DNA of 64,000 nt from Aquitalea aquatica (GTDB lineage Bacteria > Pseudomonadota > Gammaproteobacteria > Burkholderiales > Chromobacteriaceae), in contig NZ_JACERN010000003.1 of NCBI RefSeq assembly GCF_013911085.1, forward strand, positions 1 through 64,000, read 5' to 3'. The stretch's first letter is position 1. Every line of letters begins with the position of its first letter. The notes below the pieces were generated by a model. It had not been told where the DNA came from. It was given only the letters and a program-made list of their open reading frames with translations, and ran no database searches. Of the stretch, positions 55,296 through 64,000 are shown in pieces. The position numbers were made by a program, and so were the translations under genes.

Positions 55296-56861
55296 ATGGA
55301 ATTTAACATAAAAAGCGGCAGCCCGGAAAAACAGCGCGTTGCCTGCGTGATAGTAGGTGTCTATGAATCGCGCAAGCTGACCTTTGCCGCCGATTTGCTG
55401 GATCGCATCTCCAATGGCTTCATCAGCGATGTGATTCGCCGTGGCGACATGGAAGGCAAGCTGGGCAGCACATTGCTGCTGCATTCGGTGCCGCATACCC
55501 TGTGCGACCGTGTGATGCTGGTGGGTCTGGGCAAGGAGCGCGATTTCCGAGCCAAGGAATACCGCGAAGCGGTACGCAGCTCCATCCGCAGCCTGACCCA
55601 GACCTCGGCCACCGAGGCCGTCAGCTATCTGACCGAACTCACCGTCAAGAAACACGATGTCGAGTGGATGATCGAGCAGGCCACCGTGGTCACGCTGGAC
55701 GTGCTCTACCGGTTTGATCGCTTCAAGAGCAAGCAGGACGAAAGCGTGCGCGAGCCGCGCAAACTGACGCTGGCGGTGCCGCGTCGCAGCGATCTGGCGG
55801 ATGGTGAGAAAGGCCTGCTGCGCGGCCTGGCCATTGGCAATGGCATGAAGCTGGCCAAGGATCTGGGCAATCTGCCGCCCAATGTTTGCACCCCCACTTA
55901 TCTGGCGGCCGAGGCTGAGCGCATTGCCGCCGACTTTGGCTGCGGTGTGGAAATCTATGGCCAGACACAGCTGGAAGAGCTGGGCCTGGCGTCTTTCCTG
56001 TCGGTAGCTCGTGGCAGCGTGCAGGAACCCAAGCTGATCGTGCTGCAATATCAAGGGGCCAAGGACAAGAACGACCGTCCGCTGACGCTGGTCGGCAAGG
56101 GCATCACCTTTGATTCCGGCGGCATTTCGCTCAAGCCGGGCGAAGGCATGGATGAGATGAAGTACGATATGTGCGGTGCAGCTTCGGTACTGGGCGCTTT
56201 CCGTGCCGCAGTGGAAATGAAGCTGCCGATCAATCTGGTGGCCATCGTGCCGGCCTGCGAAAACATGCCGGCTGGTAATGCGGTCAAGCCTGGCGACATC
56301 ATCACCAGCCTGTCCGGCCAGACCATCGAAGTACTGAATACCGACGCCGAAGGCCGGCTGATCCTGTGCGATGCGCTGACCTTCGCCGAGCGGTTTAATC
56401 CGGATACCGTGATTGATGTCGCCACCCTGACCGGTGCCTGCGTCATCGCCCTGGGCCACGTCGCCACCGGCCTCTACAGCAACCAGGACAGTCTGGCGCG
56501 TGAACTGCTTGCCGCCGGCGAAGAAGTGGCCGACCGCGCCTGGCACATGCCGCTGTGGGACGAGTATCAGGAATTGCTCAAGAGCCCGTTTGCCGACATG
56601 GCCAATATCGGCGGCCGACCGGGTGGCAGTATTACCGCCGCCTGCTTCCTGTCGCGCTTTGCCAAGGCCTACGACTGGGCACATCTGGATATCGCCGGCA
56701 CCGCCTGGAAGAGCGGCAAGGACAAGGGTGCCACCGGTCGTCCGGTGCCACTCCTGGTGCAGTTCCTGCAGGATAGAGCCGACATCGCCCTGGGCAATGT
56801 AGTGCGTCGAGGCCGCCCGCGCCGTGAATCCCCAGAAATTGTTGAAGATGACGCGGATTGA
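55296..56861 (+). CDS. pepA: Leucyl aminopeptidase
   Basis: A cytoplasmic M17 metallopeptidase that removes N-terminal residues, hexameric with two metal ions. 521 residues: N-terminal domain (about 1-160) and a C-terminal catalytic domain with GKGITFDSGGISLKPGEGMDEMKYDMCGAA and the signature NTDAEGRLIL; the catalytic Lys and Arg are intact. The final 20 residues (RRGRPRRESPEIVEDDAD) are a charged tail beyond the usual end. GGGAG lies before the ATG. Its 3' end overlaps holC by 14 nt. Confidence 0.95.
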   Translation: MEFNIKSGSPEKQRVACVIVGVYESRKLTFAADLLDRISNGFISDVIRRGDMEGKLGSTLLLHSVPHTLCDRVMLVGLGKERDFRAKEYREAVRSSIRSLTQTSATEAVSYLTELTVKKHDVEWMIEQATVVTLDVLYRFDRFKSKQDESVREPRKLTLAVPRRSDLADGEKGLLRGLAIGNGMKLAKDLGNLPPNVCTPTYLAAEAERIAADFGCGVEIYGQTQLEELGLASFLSVARGSVQEPKLIVLQYQGAKDKNDRPLTLVGKGITFDSGGISLKPGEGMDEMKYDMCGAASVLGAFRAAVEMKLPINLVAIVPACENMPAGNAVKPGDIITSLSGQTIEVLNTDAEGRLILCDALTFAERFNPDTVIDVATLTGACVIALGHVATGLYSNQDSLARELLAAGEEVADRAWHMPLWDEYQELLKSPFADMANIGGRPGGSITAACFLSRFAKAYDWAHLDIAGTAWKSGKDKGATGRPVPLLVQFLQDRADIALGNVVRRGRPRRESPEIVEDDAD

Positions 56862-57270
56862 TTTTTATACCAATGTGGCCCAGCCGCAGGAGTTCGCCTG
56901 CAAGCTGGCCGCAACGGTATTCCGCAAGCAAGAGCGCCTGCTGGTGTGGCTGGAAGACGAGCGGGCGCTGGACACCTTCAGCAACCGGCTGTGGTGTCTG
57001 GGCGATACCGAGTTCATTGCCCATTGCCGGCTGGATGCTGCCGAAGCGGCACAAACGCCAATCTGGCTGACGGCCGAACTGCCGCCTACACTGCAGCATC
57101 CGGTATTGCTCAACCTGGGGGTGGAATTACCAGCCGCACCACAGCATTTTTCCCGTATTCTGGAGATAGTGGGAACCGACGAGGCGGCTTTGGCCACCGC
57201 GCGCCACCGCTTCAAGGCCTATCGAACTCTGGGCTATGAAATTCACCATCACGACATGAGCCACAAGTGA
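56848..57270 (+). CDS. holC: DNA polymerase III chi subunit
   Basis: HolC links the clamp loader to SSB at the replication fork. 140 residues starting MTRIDFYTNVAQPQEFACKLA, with ERLLVWLEDERALDTFSNRLWCLGDTEFIAHCR and QHPVLLNLGVELP, the normal landmarks for chi. The pepA-holC coupling, with the start inside pepA, is the classical arrangement. The next gene begins at its stop codon. Confidence 0.92.
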   Translation: MTRIDFYTNVAQPQEFACKLAATVFRKQERLLVWLEDERALDTFSNRLWCLGDTEFIAHCRLDAAEAAQTPIWLTAELPPTLQHPVLLNLGVELPAAPQHFSRILEIVGTDEAALATARHRFKAYRTLGYEIHHHDMSHK

Positions 57271-57272
57271 CC

Positions 57273-59123
57273 ATGAACGAGTCGCCAATGCCTGATCTGC
57301 CCTCCTGGGACGAGCTGGACCTGCCGGTACTGGATGAAGTGGTGGATGAGTCCGCCGTGCCAGTGCTGGCCGAGGAAGTGCTGGATGTACCGGATTTTGA
57401 CTTTTCCAGCGAACTGGACGTGATGCAGCAAAGCTTGGTATCGCCAGATCACGGGATGGCGGAACTGGAGATTCCAGAACTGACACTGGAGGATCTGGAC
57501 GTCGCCAGCCCGGCGGTCACGCCAGCCGCTGCTGGCCTGGATCTGACCGCCTTGCCGTCGCTCGATCTGGATGAGCCCTTGGCTGAAGAGCTGTCACTGC
57601 AACAGGTTCTGCCAGAAGCTCTCGCCGCTATGCCGGAAGTGGCTGCGCCGCAGCCTGCTATGCAACCGGAAACCCCTGTGGTGGCGGTGGATGGCTTCGA
57701 ATTCATGCTGGATAGCCATGCCCCGGTAGAGTCCGTGCCGGACAATCTGCCCGAACAGTCGTGGCCGAGCGCCGTCTCTGCCGATTCGCTCCCAGCCGAT
57801 TTGACTGCTCCGCAGCAACTGGCCGAGCGCCTGGCGCAGGTGTGGCAAACGCCGGTCGAGCCGCCTGTGGCTACCGATGATGAGATGCCCGCGGCACCGT
57901 CGGTCGCATCCCCGCCGGCTTTGCCAAGTGGCTTGTCCATTGCGCTGGATAGTCTGCCCGACGGTGTGCTGGGTGGTGGCGTGGGCAAGGTAGAAGAGGC
58001 CACGCCATCTGCTGCCGAATTGCTGGCGCGGGCGCAGGCCTTGGTCGCGGCTACCCCGGGTTCTCTAGATGAGGTATTACACGCGGCCGAGTTGGCATTG
58101 GCCCAGGAAGAAAGCTTGCAGCGTTTTCATGCTGCTCCTGCGGCGGCCCAGCAAACCTTTGCTTCGCTGGGTGAGGCCGAGTTGCAAGCCGCCATGGCGG
58201 ACTTGCCGGGAGCCGTCGCAGCAGATAGCCAGGAAGAAGATTGGCCCAGTCTGGGCGATGTCGATCGCTTGAACGAAACCGAAGTGGAGTTGCCGGATGA
58301 GGCTACGGTGCAGGAGGCTGCACCGCTGCTGCAAGCTGAATGGCAGGATGAGCCGCCGGAGCATGTCACGCTGGATCCCGTGGCGGCCTTGCCCGTGCTG
58401 GAGCAGGAGGAAGGCTGGCCCAGTCTGGGTGAGATAGACAAGGATAGCGAAACCGAGGTGGATGGTGAGCCGGAGGTACTGGCAGTTAAACCTGCTGCAT
58501 CTACTGTGCAGGGCTTGTTTGCCGAGTCGCCTTTTGCCAGCGAGCGGCAGTCGCCCGTACCGCCGGACGCCCCGGCTATTCCCGCTTTGCTAGACGAAGT
58601 GCAGACCGAACCGCAGGCAGTGGCAACCCAGCCAGCGCCGGCAGCCGAGCCAGTATTGCAGTCTGCAGCTGAGCCAGTCATCGAACCACCTTTGCTGGAA
58701 GAACTGGCCGGTGCCAGTTTTGCCGCAGCCATGCCGCAAACCGTCGCTCTGCCTGCTGCTGAAGCCGGCAAGGCGGTGGCGGTGCTCAATGTTGCCGCAG
58801 TGACCACCGCCACTGCCGCTTCCGCGCTGATGAACCCACAGCCCAAACCGGATGCAACCGTGGCAGTGGTGGACGAGCGTGCGCTGGTGGAGGCGATGTA
58901 CGAAAAGCTGCTGCCACGGATGAAGGTGGAGCTGTCCTTGTGGCTACAAGATGCACTGGAGCTGCAGGCCAAGAACATGCTGTCCGGTGTGATGCAACAA
59001 TTGAAAGAAGACTACGACATGTTGTTTGGTGAAACGCTCAAAGAAAGCCTGCGCCAGGCCATTCTGGCGCTGGGGCGCGAGCAGCAGGGGCAGCATGATG
59101 CCCCACGCGGGGAGCAAGACTGA
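57273..59123 (+). CDS. Large acidic, low-complexity protein of unknown function
   Basis: A 616-residue protein, strongly acidic and rich in Ala, Pro, Glu, Leu and Val. No catalytic family was recognised. Most of it should be disordered. Two copies of a motif (about residues 321-343 and 378-400) read EEDWPSLGDVDRLNETEVE and EEGWPSLGEIDKDSETEVD. The last 85 residues (from VDERALVEAMYEKLLPRMK) are predicted alpha-helical. An acidic disordered body plus a helical C-terminal oligomerisation-like domain recalls polar organising scaffolds such as PopZ, but this is only an architectural resemblance. It overlaps the following adenosyltransferase gene and nearly abuts holC; ATG 57273 or GTG 57267 could start it. 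Confidence 0.7.
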   Translation: MNESPMPDLPSWDELDLPVLDEVVDESAVPVLAEEVLDVPDFDFSSELDVMQQSLVSPDHGMAELEIPELTLEDLDVASPAVTPAAAGLDLTALPSLDLDEPLAEELSLQQVLPEALAAMPEVAAPQPAMQPETPVVAVDGFEFMLDSHAPVESVPDNLPEQSWPSAVSADSLPADLTAPQQLAERLAQVWQTPVEPPVATDDEMPAAPSVASPPALPSGLSIALDSLPDGVLGGGVGKVEEATPSAAELLARAQALVAATPGSLDEVLHAAELALAQEESLQRFHAAPAAAQQTFASLGEAELQAAMADLPGAVAADSQEEDWPSLGDVDRLNETEVELPDEATVQEAAPLLQAEWQDEPPEHVTLDPVAALPVLEQEEGWPSLGEIDKDSETEVDGEPEVLAVKPAASTVQGLFAESPFASERQSPVPPDAPAIPALLDEVQTEPQAVATQPAPAAEPVLQSAAEPVIEPPLLEELAGASFAAAMPQTVALPAAEAGKAVAVLNVAAVTTATAASALMNPQPKPDATVAVVDERALVEAMYEKLLPRMKVELSLWLQDALELQAKNMLSGVMQQLKEDYDMLFGETLKESLRQAILALGREQQGQHDAPRGEQD

Positions 59124-59674
59124 TGGGGCATCGATTGTCACGCATTGTCACCCGTACCGGGGACGATGGCAGTACCGGACTGGGTGATGGCAGCCGCGTG
59201 GGCAAGGATAGCCCGCGTGTGCGCGCACTGGGAGATGTGGATGAGCTGAACTCGGTGATCGGCGTGCTGTTGGCGGAAGAGCTGCCGGATGAGGTTGCAC
59301 AGCGCTTGCTGGCGGTGCAGCATGATTTGTTTGATCTGGGTTCCGAGCTGGCTGTGCCGGGTTATGCTGCACTCAAGCCCGAGCATGTTGCTATGTTGGA
59401 AGAGTGGGTCGAAACCATGAATGCAGACCTGCCTATGCTCAAGGAATTCATCCTGCCGGGTGGCTCGCGTCAGGCTGGTCTGGCCCATCAGGCACGCTCG
59501 GTATGCCGCCGTGCCGAGCGCGCCGTGGTGACTGCCGCGCATGACAGCGAGGTGTCTACTGCAGCGCGCCAGTATCTCAACCGCCTGTCTGATGCCCTGT
59601 TTGTACTGGCCCGCCATCTGAATAAGGCACTGGGGCGCCCCGACGTACTTTGGCAGCCACATCGGCGCGACTGA
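59123..59674 (+). CDS. Cob(I)alamin adenosyltransferase (PduO type)
   Basis: It adenosylates cob(I)alamin to coenzyme B12. 183 residues with the N-terminal ATP-binding signature TRTGDDGSTGLGDGSRVGKDS, the helical bundle, and the conserved CRRAERAVVTAA and NRLSDALFVLARHLNKALG. It starts at the stop codon of the acidic protein gene (ATGA overlap). Together with the riboswitch-linked cobalt importer, it implies that this organism uses and regulates B12. Confidence 0.92.
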   Translation: MGHRLSRIVTRTGDDGSTGLGDGSRVGKDSPRVRALGDVDELNSVIGVLLAEELPDEVAQRLLAVQHDLFDLGSELAVPGYAALKPEHVAMLEEWVETMNADLPMLKEFILPGGSRQAGLAHQARSVCRRAERAVVTAAHDSEVSTAARQYLNRLSDALFVLARHLNKALGRPDVLWQPHRRD

Positions 59675-59690
59675 GTGCGCTTATGAGCAG

Positions 59691-59724
59691 AAAAAAAGCC
59701 GCGAGACTCCTCGCGGCTTTTTTT
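59691..59724. terminator. Bidirectional intrinsic terminator
   Basis: AAAAAAAGCCGCGAG / CTCGCGGCTTTTTTT with a 4-nt loop, between the adenosyltransferase and the convergent hydrolase gene. Confidence 0.92.
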
Positions 59725-59738
59725 CATGCAGGCGGCGC

Positions 59739-60572
59739 TTAGGCCGGTACGTGGCAGCTGTGTTCTGCTGACGCTGGCTGATGCAGGGTGTCCAACCATT
59801 GCAGCAGCCGTTCGGCAGTGCGCTCCCAGCGGGTGTCCAGCATCATCATGTGGCCCATGTGTGGCAGGATTTCCGCACTGACATCCAGCCGCTCGGCGGT
59901 GGCCACCACATCTTCCGGTGAAATCAGCATGTCTTCCGCTGCCCCCAGCACCAGAGCGGGCAGTGGTCGGATGGGGCGGATGGCCAGCGGATTGACCAGG
60001 GTCATGTCCATGACCGCGCGCTGACTTTCCTGCTGGCAGCACTGCGTCAGCAGGGCTGTCGTTGCATCTGGCGCATCGTGCGACAGCAGCAGGTCGCGCA
60101 GCTCGCTTTCTGCCGGATTGTAACTGCCTTGCTGATACAGGTTCAGGTTTAGCAGCAGTCCCGGTGCCTGGGTCAGCAGGCGCAGGCTGGACGACGCCAG
60201 GCCCGTGGGCGGAACCGAGGCGAGAAAGGCGGCAGCCGGCAGGGTGTGGCTGGTCAGGTATTGCTGCAGCACGAAACCACCCATGGAGTGGCCGATCATG
60301 ATGGGTGTGCGCTTGATGCGTTTGACCACCGCACTCAGATTATGCACATAGTCATCAATGCTGATGGCGGACAGGTATTGATGGCCGTCGCTGTCGCCGT
60401 GGCCTTCCAGACTGATGGCCCAGCAGTCGAAGCCCTGTCGGGCAAACCAGGGCAGGAAAGTGCGCTGCCAGCACCAGGCGGCGCAAAACGCGCCGTGGAC
60501 AAACAAAAGGGGCGGAGCGTCGCGCTCCGTCCCTTGAGCTGCCTCATGGATCAATTCGAGGCGTGGATGCAT
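59739..60572 (-). CDS. Alpha/beta hydrolase
   Basis: A 277-residue serine hydrolase of the alpha/beta fold. LLFVHGAFCAAWCWQ carries the oxyanion HG motif, IMIGHSMGGFVLQQYL the nucleophile elbow with Ser, LGAAEDMLISPEDV the probable acidic residue and MGHMMMLD the catalytic histidine. The substrate is unknown; such proteins include esterases and lactonases. Downstream of phoH on the same strand, only 4 nt apart, so likely co-transcribed. Confidence 0.85.
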   Translation of the reverse strand: MHPRLELIHEAAQGTERDAPPLLFVHGAFCAAWCWQRTFLPWFARQGFDCWAISLEGHGDSDGHQYLSAISIDDYVHNLSAVVKRIKRTPIMIGHSMGGFVLQQYLTSHTLPAAAFLASVPPTGLASSSLRLLTQAPGLLLNLNLYQQGSYNPAESELRDLLLSHDAPDATTALLTQCCQQESQRAVMDMTLVNPLAIRPIRPLPALVLGAAEDMLISPEDVVATAERLDVSAEILPHMGHMMMLDTRWERTAERLLQWLDTLHQPASAEHSCHVPA

Positions 60573-60576
60573 TTAG

Positions 60577-61980
60577 TCAAAGTACCTCACCAGCATGATC
60601 TGCCAGACGTGAACGTTCCCCGCGTTGCAGGGTGATATGGCCGGAATGCTCCCAGCCCTTGAAACGGTCGACCACATAGGTCAGACCGGAACTGCCCTCT
60701 GTCAGGTAGGGGGTGTCGATTTGCGAAATATTACCCAGACAGACTACCTTGGTTCCCGGACCTGCACGAGTGATCAGTGTTTTCATCTGCTTGGGCGTCA
60801 GGTTCTGCGCCTCGTCGATGATCAGGTATTTGTTGAGGAAGGTGCGGCCGCGCATGAAGTTGAGCGATTTGACCTTGATGCGCGAACGCACCAGATCGCG
60901 GGTAGCGGCACGGCCCCAGTCGCCGCCATCATCATCGCTCTTGTTGAGCACGTCGAGGTTGTCTTCCAGCGCGCCCATCCAGGGTGCCATCTTTTCCTCT
61001 TCCGTCCCAGGCAGGAAGCCGATGTCTTCACCTACCGGCACGGTCACCCGGGTCATGATGATTTCCGAATACAGCTTCTGCTCCAGTGTCATCGCCAGGC
61101 CGGCGGCCAGGGTGAGCAGGGTTTTGCCGGTACCGGCCTGACCGAGCAGGGTGATGAAGTCCACTTCCGGATCCATCAGCAGATTGAGGGCGAAGTTCTG
61201 TTCGCGGTTGCGTGCGGTAATGCCCCAGACATTGTTCTTGTGGTGGCTGTAGTCTTTCAGCGTCTGCAGCACGGCGACCTTGCCTTCTACCTTGCTGACG
61301 CGCGCTTGTAGTGGCTGCGGGCCATCCTGCCACAGCATCTGGTTGATGTGCAGATTGGGCACATCCGGGCCTTTGAGCTGGTAATAGCTGCGGCCTTGTT
61401 CCTGCCAGGACTTCATGTCCTTGCCATTGCGTTCCCAGAAAGTCTGGTCGACTTCGCGGGTGCCGGTATAGAGCAGGTCGGAATCCTGCAGCACCTTGTC
61501 GTTGAAATAATCTTCGGCATCCAGCCCCAGTGCACGGGCCTTGATGCGCATATTGATGTCCTTGGACACCAGGATGACCGAGCGCTCCGGGTGCAGCTCC
61601 TTCAGCGCCATCACGATGCCAAGAATCTGGTTGTCGGCCTTGCCGACCGGCAGTGAGGCGGGGAGTACGCTATGGATGGCCTGGGTTTGCAGGATGAGTT
61701 TGCCGGTAGCCGCTTCACGGCTGGCGTTTTTCAGGGTAATGCCGGCTTCGATCTTGGTTTCGCAACCGCTGACGATGTCGTCGAGGAAGCGGCTGGTCTG
61801 GCGTGCATTGCGCGCCACTTCGGACATGCCGCTCTTGTGCGCGTCCAGCTCTTCCAGGGTGATGATGGGGATGAAAACGTCGTGCTCTTCAAAGCGGTAC
61901 AAGCTGGTAGGGTCGTGCAGCAATACATTGGTGTCCAGAACGAACAGCTTGGTGGTTTTGCTTTTTTTACGGCTTACCAT
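60577..61980 (-). CDS. phoH: PIN-PhoH fusion ATPase
   Basis: A 467-residue PhoH-type protein with two parts. The N-terminal PIN domain has KLFVLDTNVLLHDP with its first acidic residues and VILVSKDINMRIKA with later ones; the C-terminal PhoH ATPase has Walker A GQAGTGKT and the Walker B/helicase-like LIIDEAQNLTP. Such PIN-PhoH proteins (PhoH2) act as RNA helicase/ribonucleases; in bacteria they can be part of toxin-antitoxin pairs, but no small antitoxin gene is visible next to this one. It lies between bcp and the hydrolase gene. Confidence 0.9.
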   Translation of the reverse strand: MVSRKKSKTTKLFVLDTNVLLHDPTSLYRFEEHDVFIPIITLEELDAHKSGMSEVARNARQTSRFLDDIVSGCETKIEAGITLKNASREAATGKLILQTQAIHSVLPASLPVGKADNQILGIVMALKELHPERSVILVSKDINMRIKARALGLDAEDYFNDKVLQDSDLLYTGTREVDQTFWERNGKDMKSWQEQGRSYYQLKGPDVPNLHINQMLWQDGPQPLQARVSKVEGKVAVLQTLKDYSHHKNNVWGITARNREQNFALNLLMDPEVDFITLLGQAGTGKTLLTLAAGLAMTLEQKLYSEIIMTRVTVPVGEDIGFLPGTEEEKMAPWMGALEDNLDVLNKSDDDGGDWGRAATRDLVRSRIKVKSLNFMRGRTFLNKYLIIDEAQNLTPKQMKTLITRAGPGTKVVCLGNISQIDTPYLTEGSSGLTYVVDRFKGWEHSGHITLQRGERSRLADHAGEVL

Positions 61981-62031
61981 GATGGACCCCTTGGTGATGC
62001 AGGGCCCGGTCGGCAGACCGGGGCACTGCGT

Positions 62032-62484
62032 TTAGAGAGTGTTTACAAAGGCAAGAACTTCAGCGGCGTGGCCGGGCACTTTGACCTTGCGCCACTCACG
62101 AATAATCATGCCGGCAGCATCGATCACGAAGGTGCTGCGCTCGATGCCCCTTACCTGTTTGCCGTACATGTTTTTCATTTTGATGACATCAAACAGGGTG
62201 CAAACCGTTTCCTCCGTATCGGATAGCAATTCAAACGGCAGTTCCAGCTTGGTTTTGAAGTTTTCGTGTGACTTCAGGCTGTCGCGGGAAATACCGACAA
62301 TGCTGACGCCTGCGGCAGCAAACTGGCTGTGCAGGTCACGAAAATCCATGGTTTCATTGGTGCAGCCAGGGGTGCTGTCCTTGGGATAGAAGTAAATCAC
62401 CAGTGGCTTGGGGGCGGCAGACAGGGAAAGCGTGGTGCCGGCGGTGCCGGACAGGGTGAAGTCGGGGCAGGCGATACCTGACAT
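62032..62484 (-). CDS. bcp: Thiol peroxidase, Bcp/PrxQ family
   Basis: A 150-residue peroxiredoxin that reduces peroxides. The peroxidatic cysteine is in PKDSTPGCTNETMDFRD with the conserved P, T and C; the usual second cysteine five residues later is replaced by Met, so this is a 1-Cys-type Bcp lacking that resolving residue. The remainder (VVGISRDSLKSHENF, FVIDAAGMIIREW) is normal. The ATG at 62484 has AGGAG 6 nt upstream. Confidence 0.92.
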   Translation of the reverse strand: MSGIACPDFTLSGTAGTTLSLSAAPKPLVIYFYPKDSTPGCTNETMDFRDLHSQFAAAGVSIVGISRDSLKSHENFKTKLELPFELLSDTEETVCTLFDVIKMKNMYGKQVRGIERSTFVIDAAGMIIREWRKVKVPGHAAEVLAFVNTL

Positions 62485-62560
62485 GCAAGACTCCTGAAGG
62501 TGGTGGTTGATGGGAATGCAACCGCCTTGCTTTGAGCTTAGCGGAAATTTCTTACTATTG

Positions 62561-63199
62561 TCATCCGGATTCTGAGCCGTATTCCTCGTGCTGGCCACGG
62601 CGTATCAGTACCAGCAGCGCGCCGTCTCCCCCCATCTCCTCACTGGCCTGACAAAATGCCAGTACCTCCGGGTGATGACTGAGCCAGGAACGCACCAGTT
62701 TTTTCAATATTGGCTGGCCGTTGGAACCAAAACCCTTGCCGTGGATGATGCGCAGGCAAGGGCCGCGCCGACGGGCGCGATGCAAGAATAGCGCCAACGC
62801 ATCCTGTGCTTGGTAGCGGTCCATGCCGTGCAGGTCCAGCTGACAGGCTACTGGCCAGTGGCCATTGCGCAGGCGCTTCAGCGTCTGGCTGGGCATGCCG
62901 CTGCGACAGAACTGCCCTAGCTGCTCAGCCGGTTCGAACAGGCCAACCATATGGCGCAGCATTTCCATTTCGGAGAGTGTGGAGAGCCGGTGTTGGGCGT
63001 GCCGGTGTTTCGGGTGCGGGCTGGGTTTCTTGGGCTGATGAACATGACGCGGCGGGCTTTTCAGCGGAGTGACATCGCTGAACAGCTGTTTGAAGTCGGG
63101 TTCGGGCGGGGGCGGCGGAGGCGATGCGGGCGCGGCAGACGTGTCACGTTGACGCGTCTGCCGGCGGATTTCCTTCAATGTGTCCTTGAAGGCCTTCAA
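62561..63199 (-). CDS. Smr domain protein
   Basis: A 212-residue protein. The first 100 residues are basic and low complexity (SAAPASPPPPPPEPD, HQPKKPSPHPKHRHAQHR); the C-terminal half is an Smr nuclease domain with QLDLHGMDRYQAQDAL, CLRIIHGKGFGSNG and GDGALLVLIRR. Smr proteins act on branched or stalled nucleic acids, including ribosome rescue. It follows trxB by 4 nt and is likely co-transcribed with it. Confidence 0.87.
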   Translation of the reverse strand: MKAFKDTLKEIRRQTRQRDTSAAPASPPPPPPEPDFKQLFSDVTPLKSPPRHVHQPKKPSPHPKHRHAQHRLSTLSEMEMLRHMVGLFEPAEQLGQFCRSGMPSQTLKRLRNGHWPVACQLDLHGMDRYQAQDALALFLHRARRRGPCLRIIHGKGFGSNGQPILKKLVRSWLSHHPEVLAFCQASEEMGGDGALLVLIRRGQHEEYGSESG

Positions 63200-63203
63200 G
63201 ATA

Positions 63204-64000
<797 letters not shown>

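Noticed and set aside
55251-56684. Minus-strand frame of 477 codons opposite pepA
   Set aside because: Antisense shadow with no family features; pepA has intact active-site signatures.
60577-61980. PhoH as the toxin of a toxin-antitoxin pair
   Set aside because: No small antitoxin-like gene is adjacent or overlapping; upstream are bcp and smr.

Overview
The window is a high-GC chromosomal segment of a denitrifying betaproteobacterium, most likely a member of the Neisseriales/Chromobacteriaceae (Chromobacterium, Aquitalea, Vogesella or Pseudogulbenkiania type). That placement rests on gene content and order (yciB-yciI-bolA-ppiC block, lptFG divergent from pepA-holC, cd1-type denitrification genes) and is an inference; no database search was possible. 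Most of the sequence is tightly packed core genome with short intergenic gaps and clear intrinsic terminators.

Layout. 1-3.6 kb: tRNA-Asp (cut by the window edge), tRNA-Val, accA-tilS, a Bax-inhibitor-1 family gene and tRNA-Leu, followed by the broken start of a phage-type integrase. 4.0-25 kb: a dense NO/nitrite respiration island. It holds nnrS, a hemerythrin/DUF2249/NnrS-like membrane operon, a nirE/cobA-type methyltransferase, norCB, norE, norF, norQ, norD, a DUF3079 gene, nirS-nirM-nirC-nirF, two fused siroheme decarboxylase genes, nirJ, nirN and a Crp/Fnr-type regulator (dnr). 23.9-26.2 kb: an HPP-CBS membrane protein, a MarR regulator and a Yip1-like membrane protein, the two membrane genes sharing one operator sequence. 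26.6-29.4 kb: cbiMNQO cobalt uptake behind a cobalamin riboswitch. 30-35.5 kb: a chaperone-usher fimbrial operon plus a mini-fimbrin gene facing it. 35.8-37.3 kb: MarR regulator/siderophore-interacting protein pair and a decayed IS3-family transposase. 37.4-64 kb: mostly housekeeping genes (enoyl-CoA hydratase, two PpiC-type chaperones, bolA, yciI, yciB, qmcA-nfeD, yigZ, DHH phosphatase, HAD phosphatase, ParA, guaC, an Aer-like chemoreceptor, MaoC, glnD, lptFG, pepA-holC, a large acidic unknown protein, cobalamin adenosyltransferase, phoH, bcp, smr, trxB).

How it works together. NirS reduces nitrite to NO, NorCB reduces NO to N2O, NirM/NirC supply electrons, and NorQD/NorEF mature NO reductase. 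Heme d1 for NirS is built by NirE (precorrin-2), the NirDL/NirGH siroheme decarboxylases, NirJ, NirF and NirN. Five 14-bp boxes resembling TTGAT-N4-ATCAA lie 65-85 nt upstream of nnrS, the hemerythrin operon, norC/nirE, nirS and nirJ, so the Dnr-type regulator in the same island probably controls all of them.

Most notable oddities: a 114-nt palindromic repeat inserted in frame inside the signal peptide of nirN; two successive two-domain siroheme decarboxylase genes instead of four or more separate ones; paired operators linking a MarR regulator to HPP and Yip1 membrane proteins; a promoter-plus-terminator leader before guaC; a 97-residue fimbrin-like protein convergent with the fimbrial operon; and an unrecognised 616-residue acidic protein with internal repeats between holC and the cobalamin adenosyltransferase.
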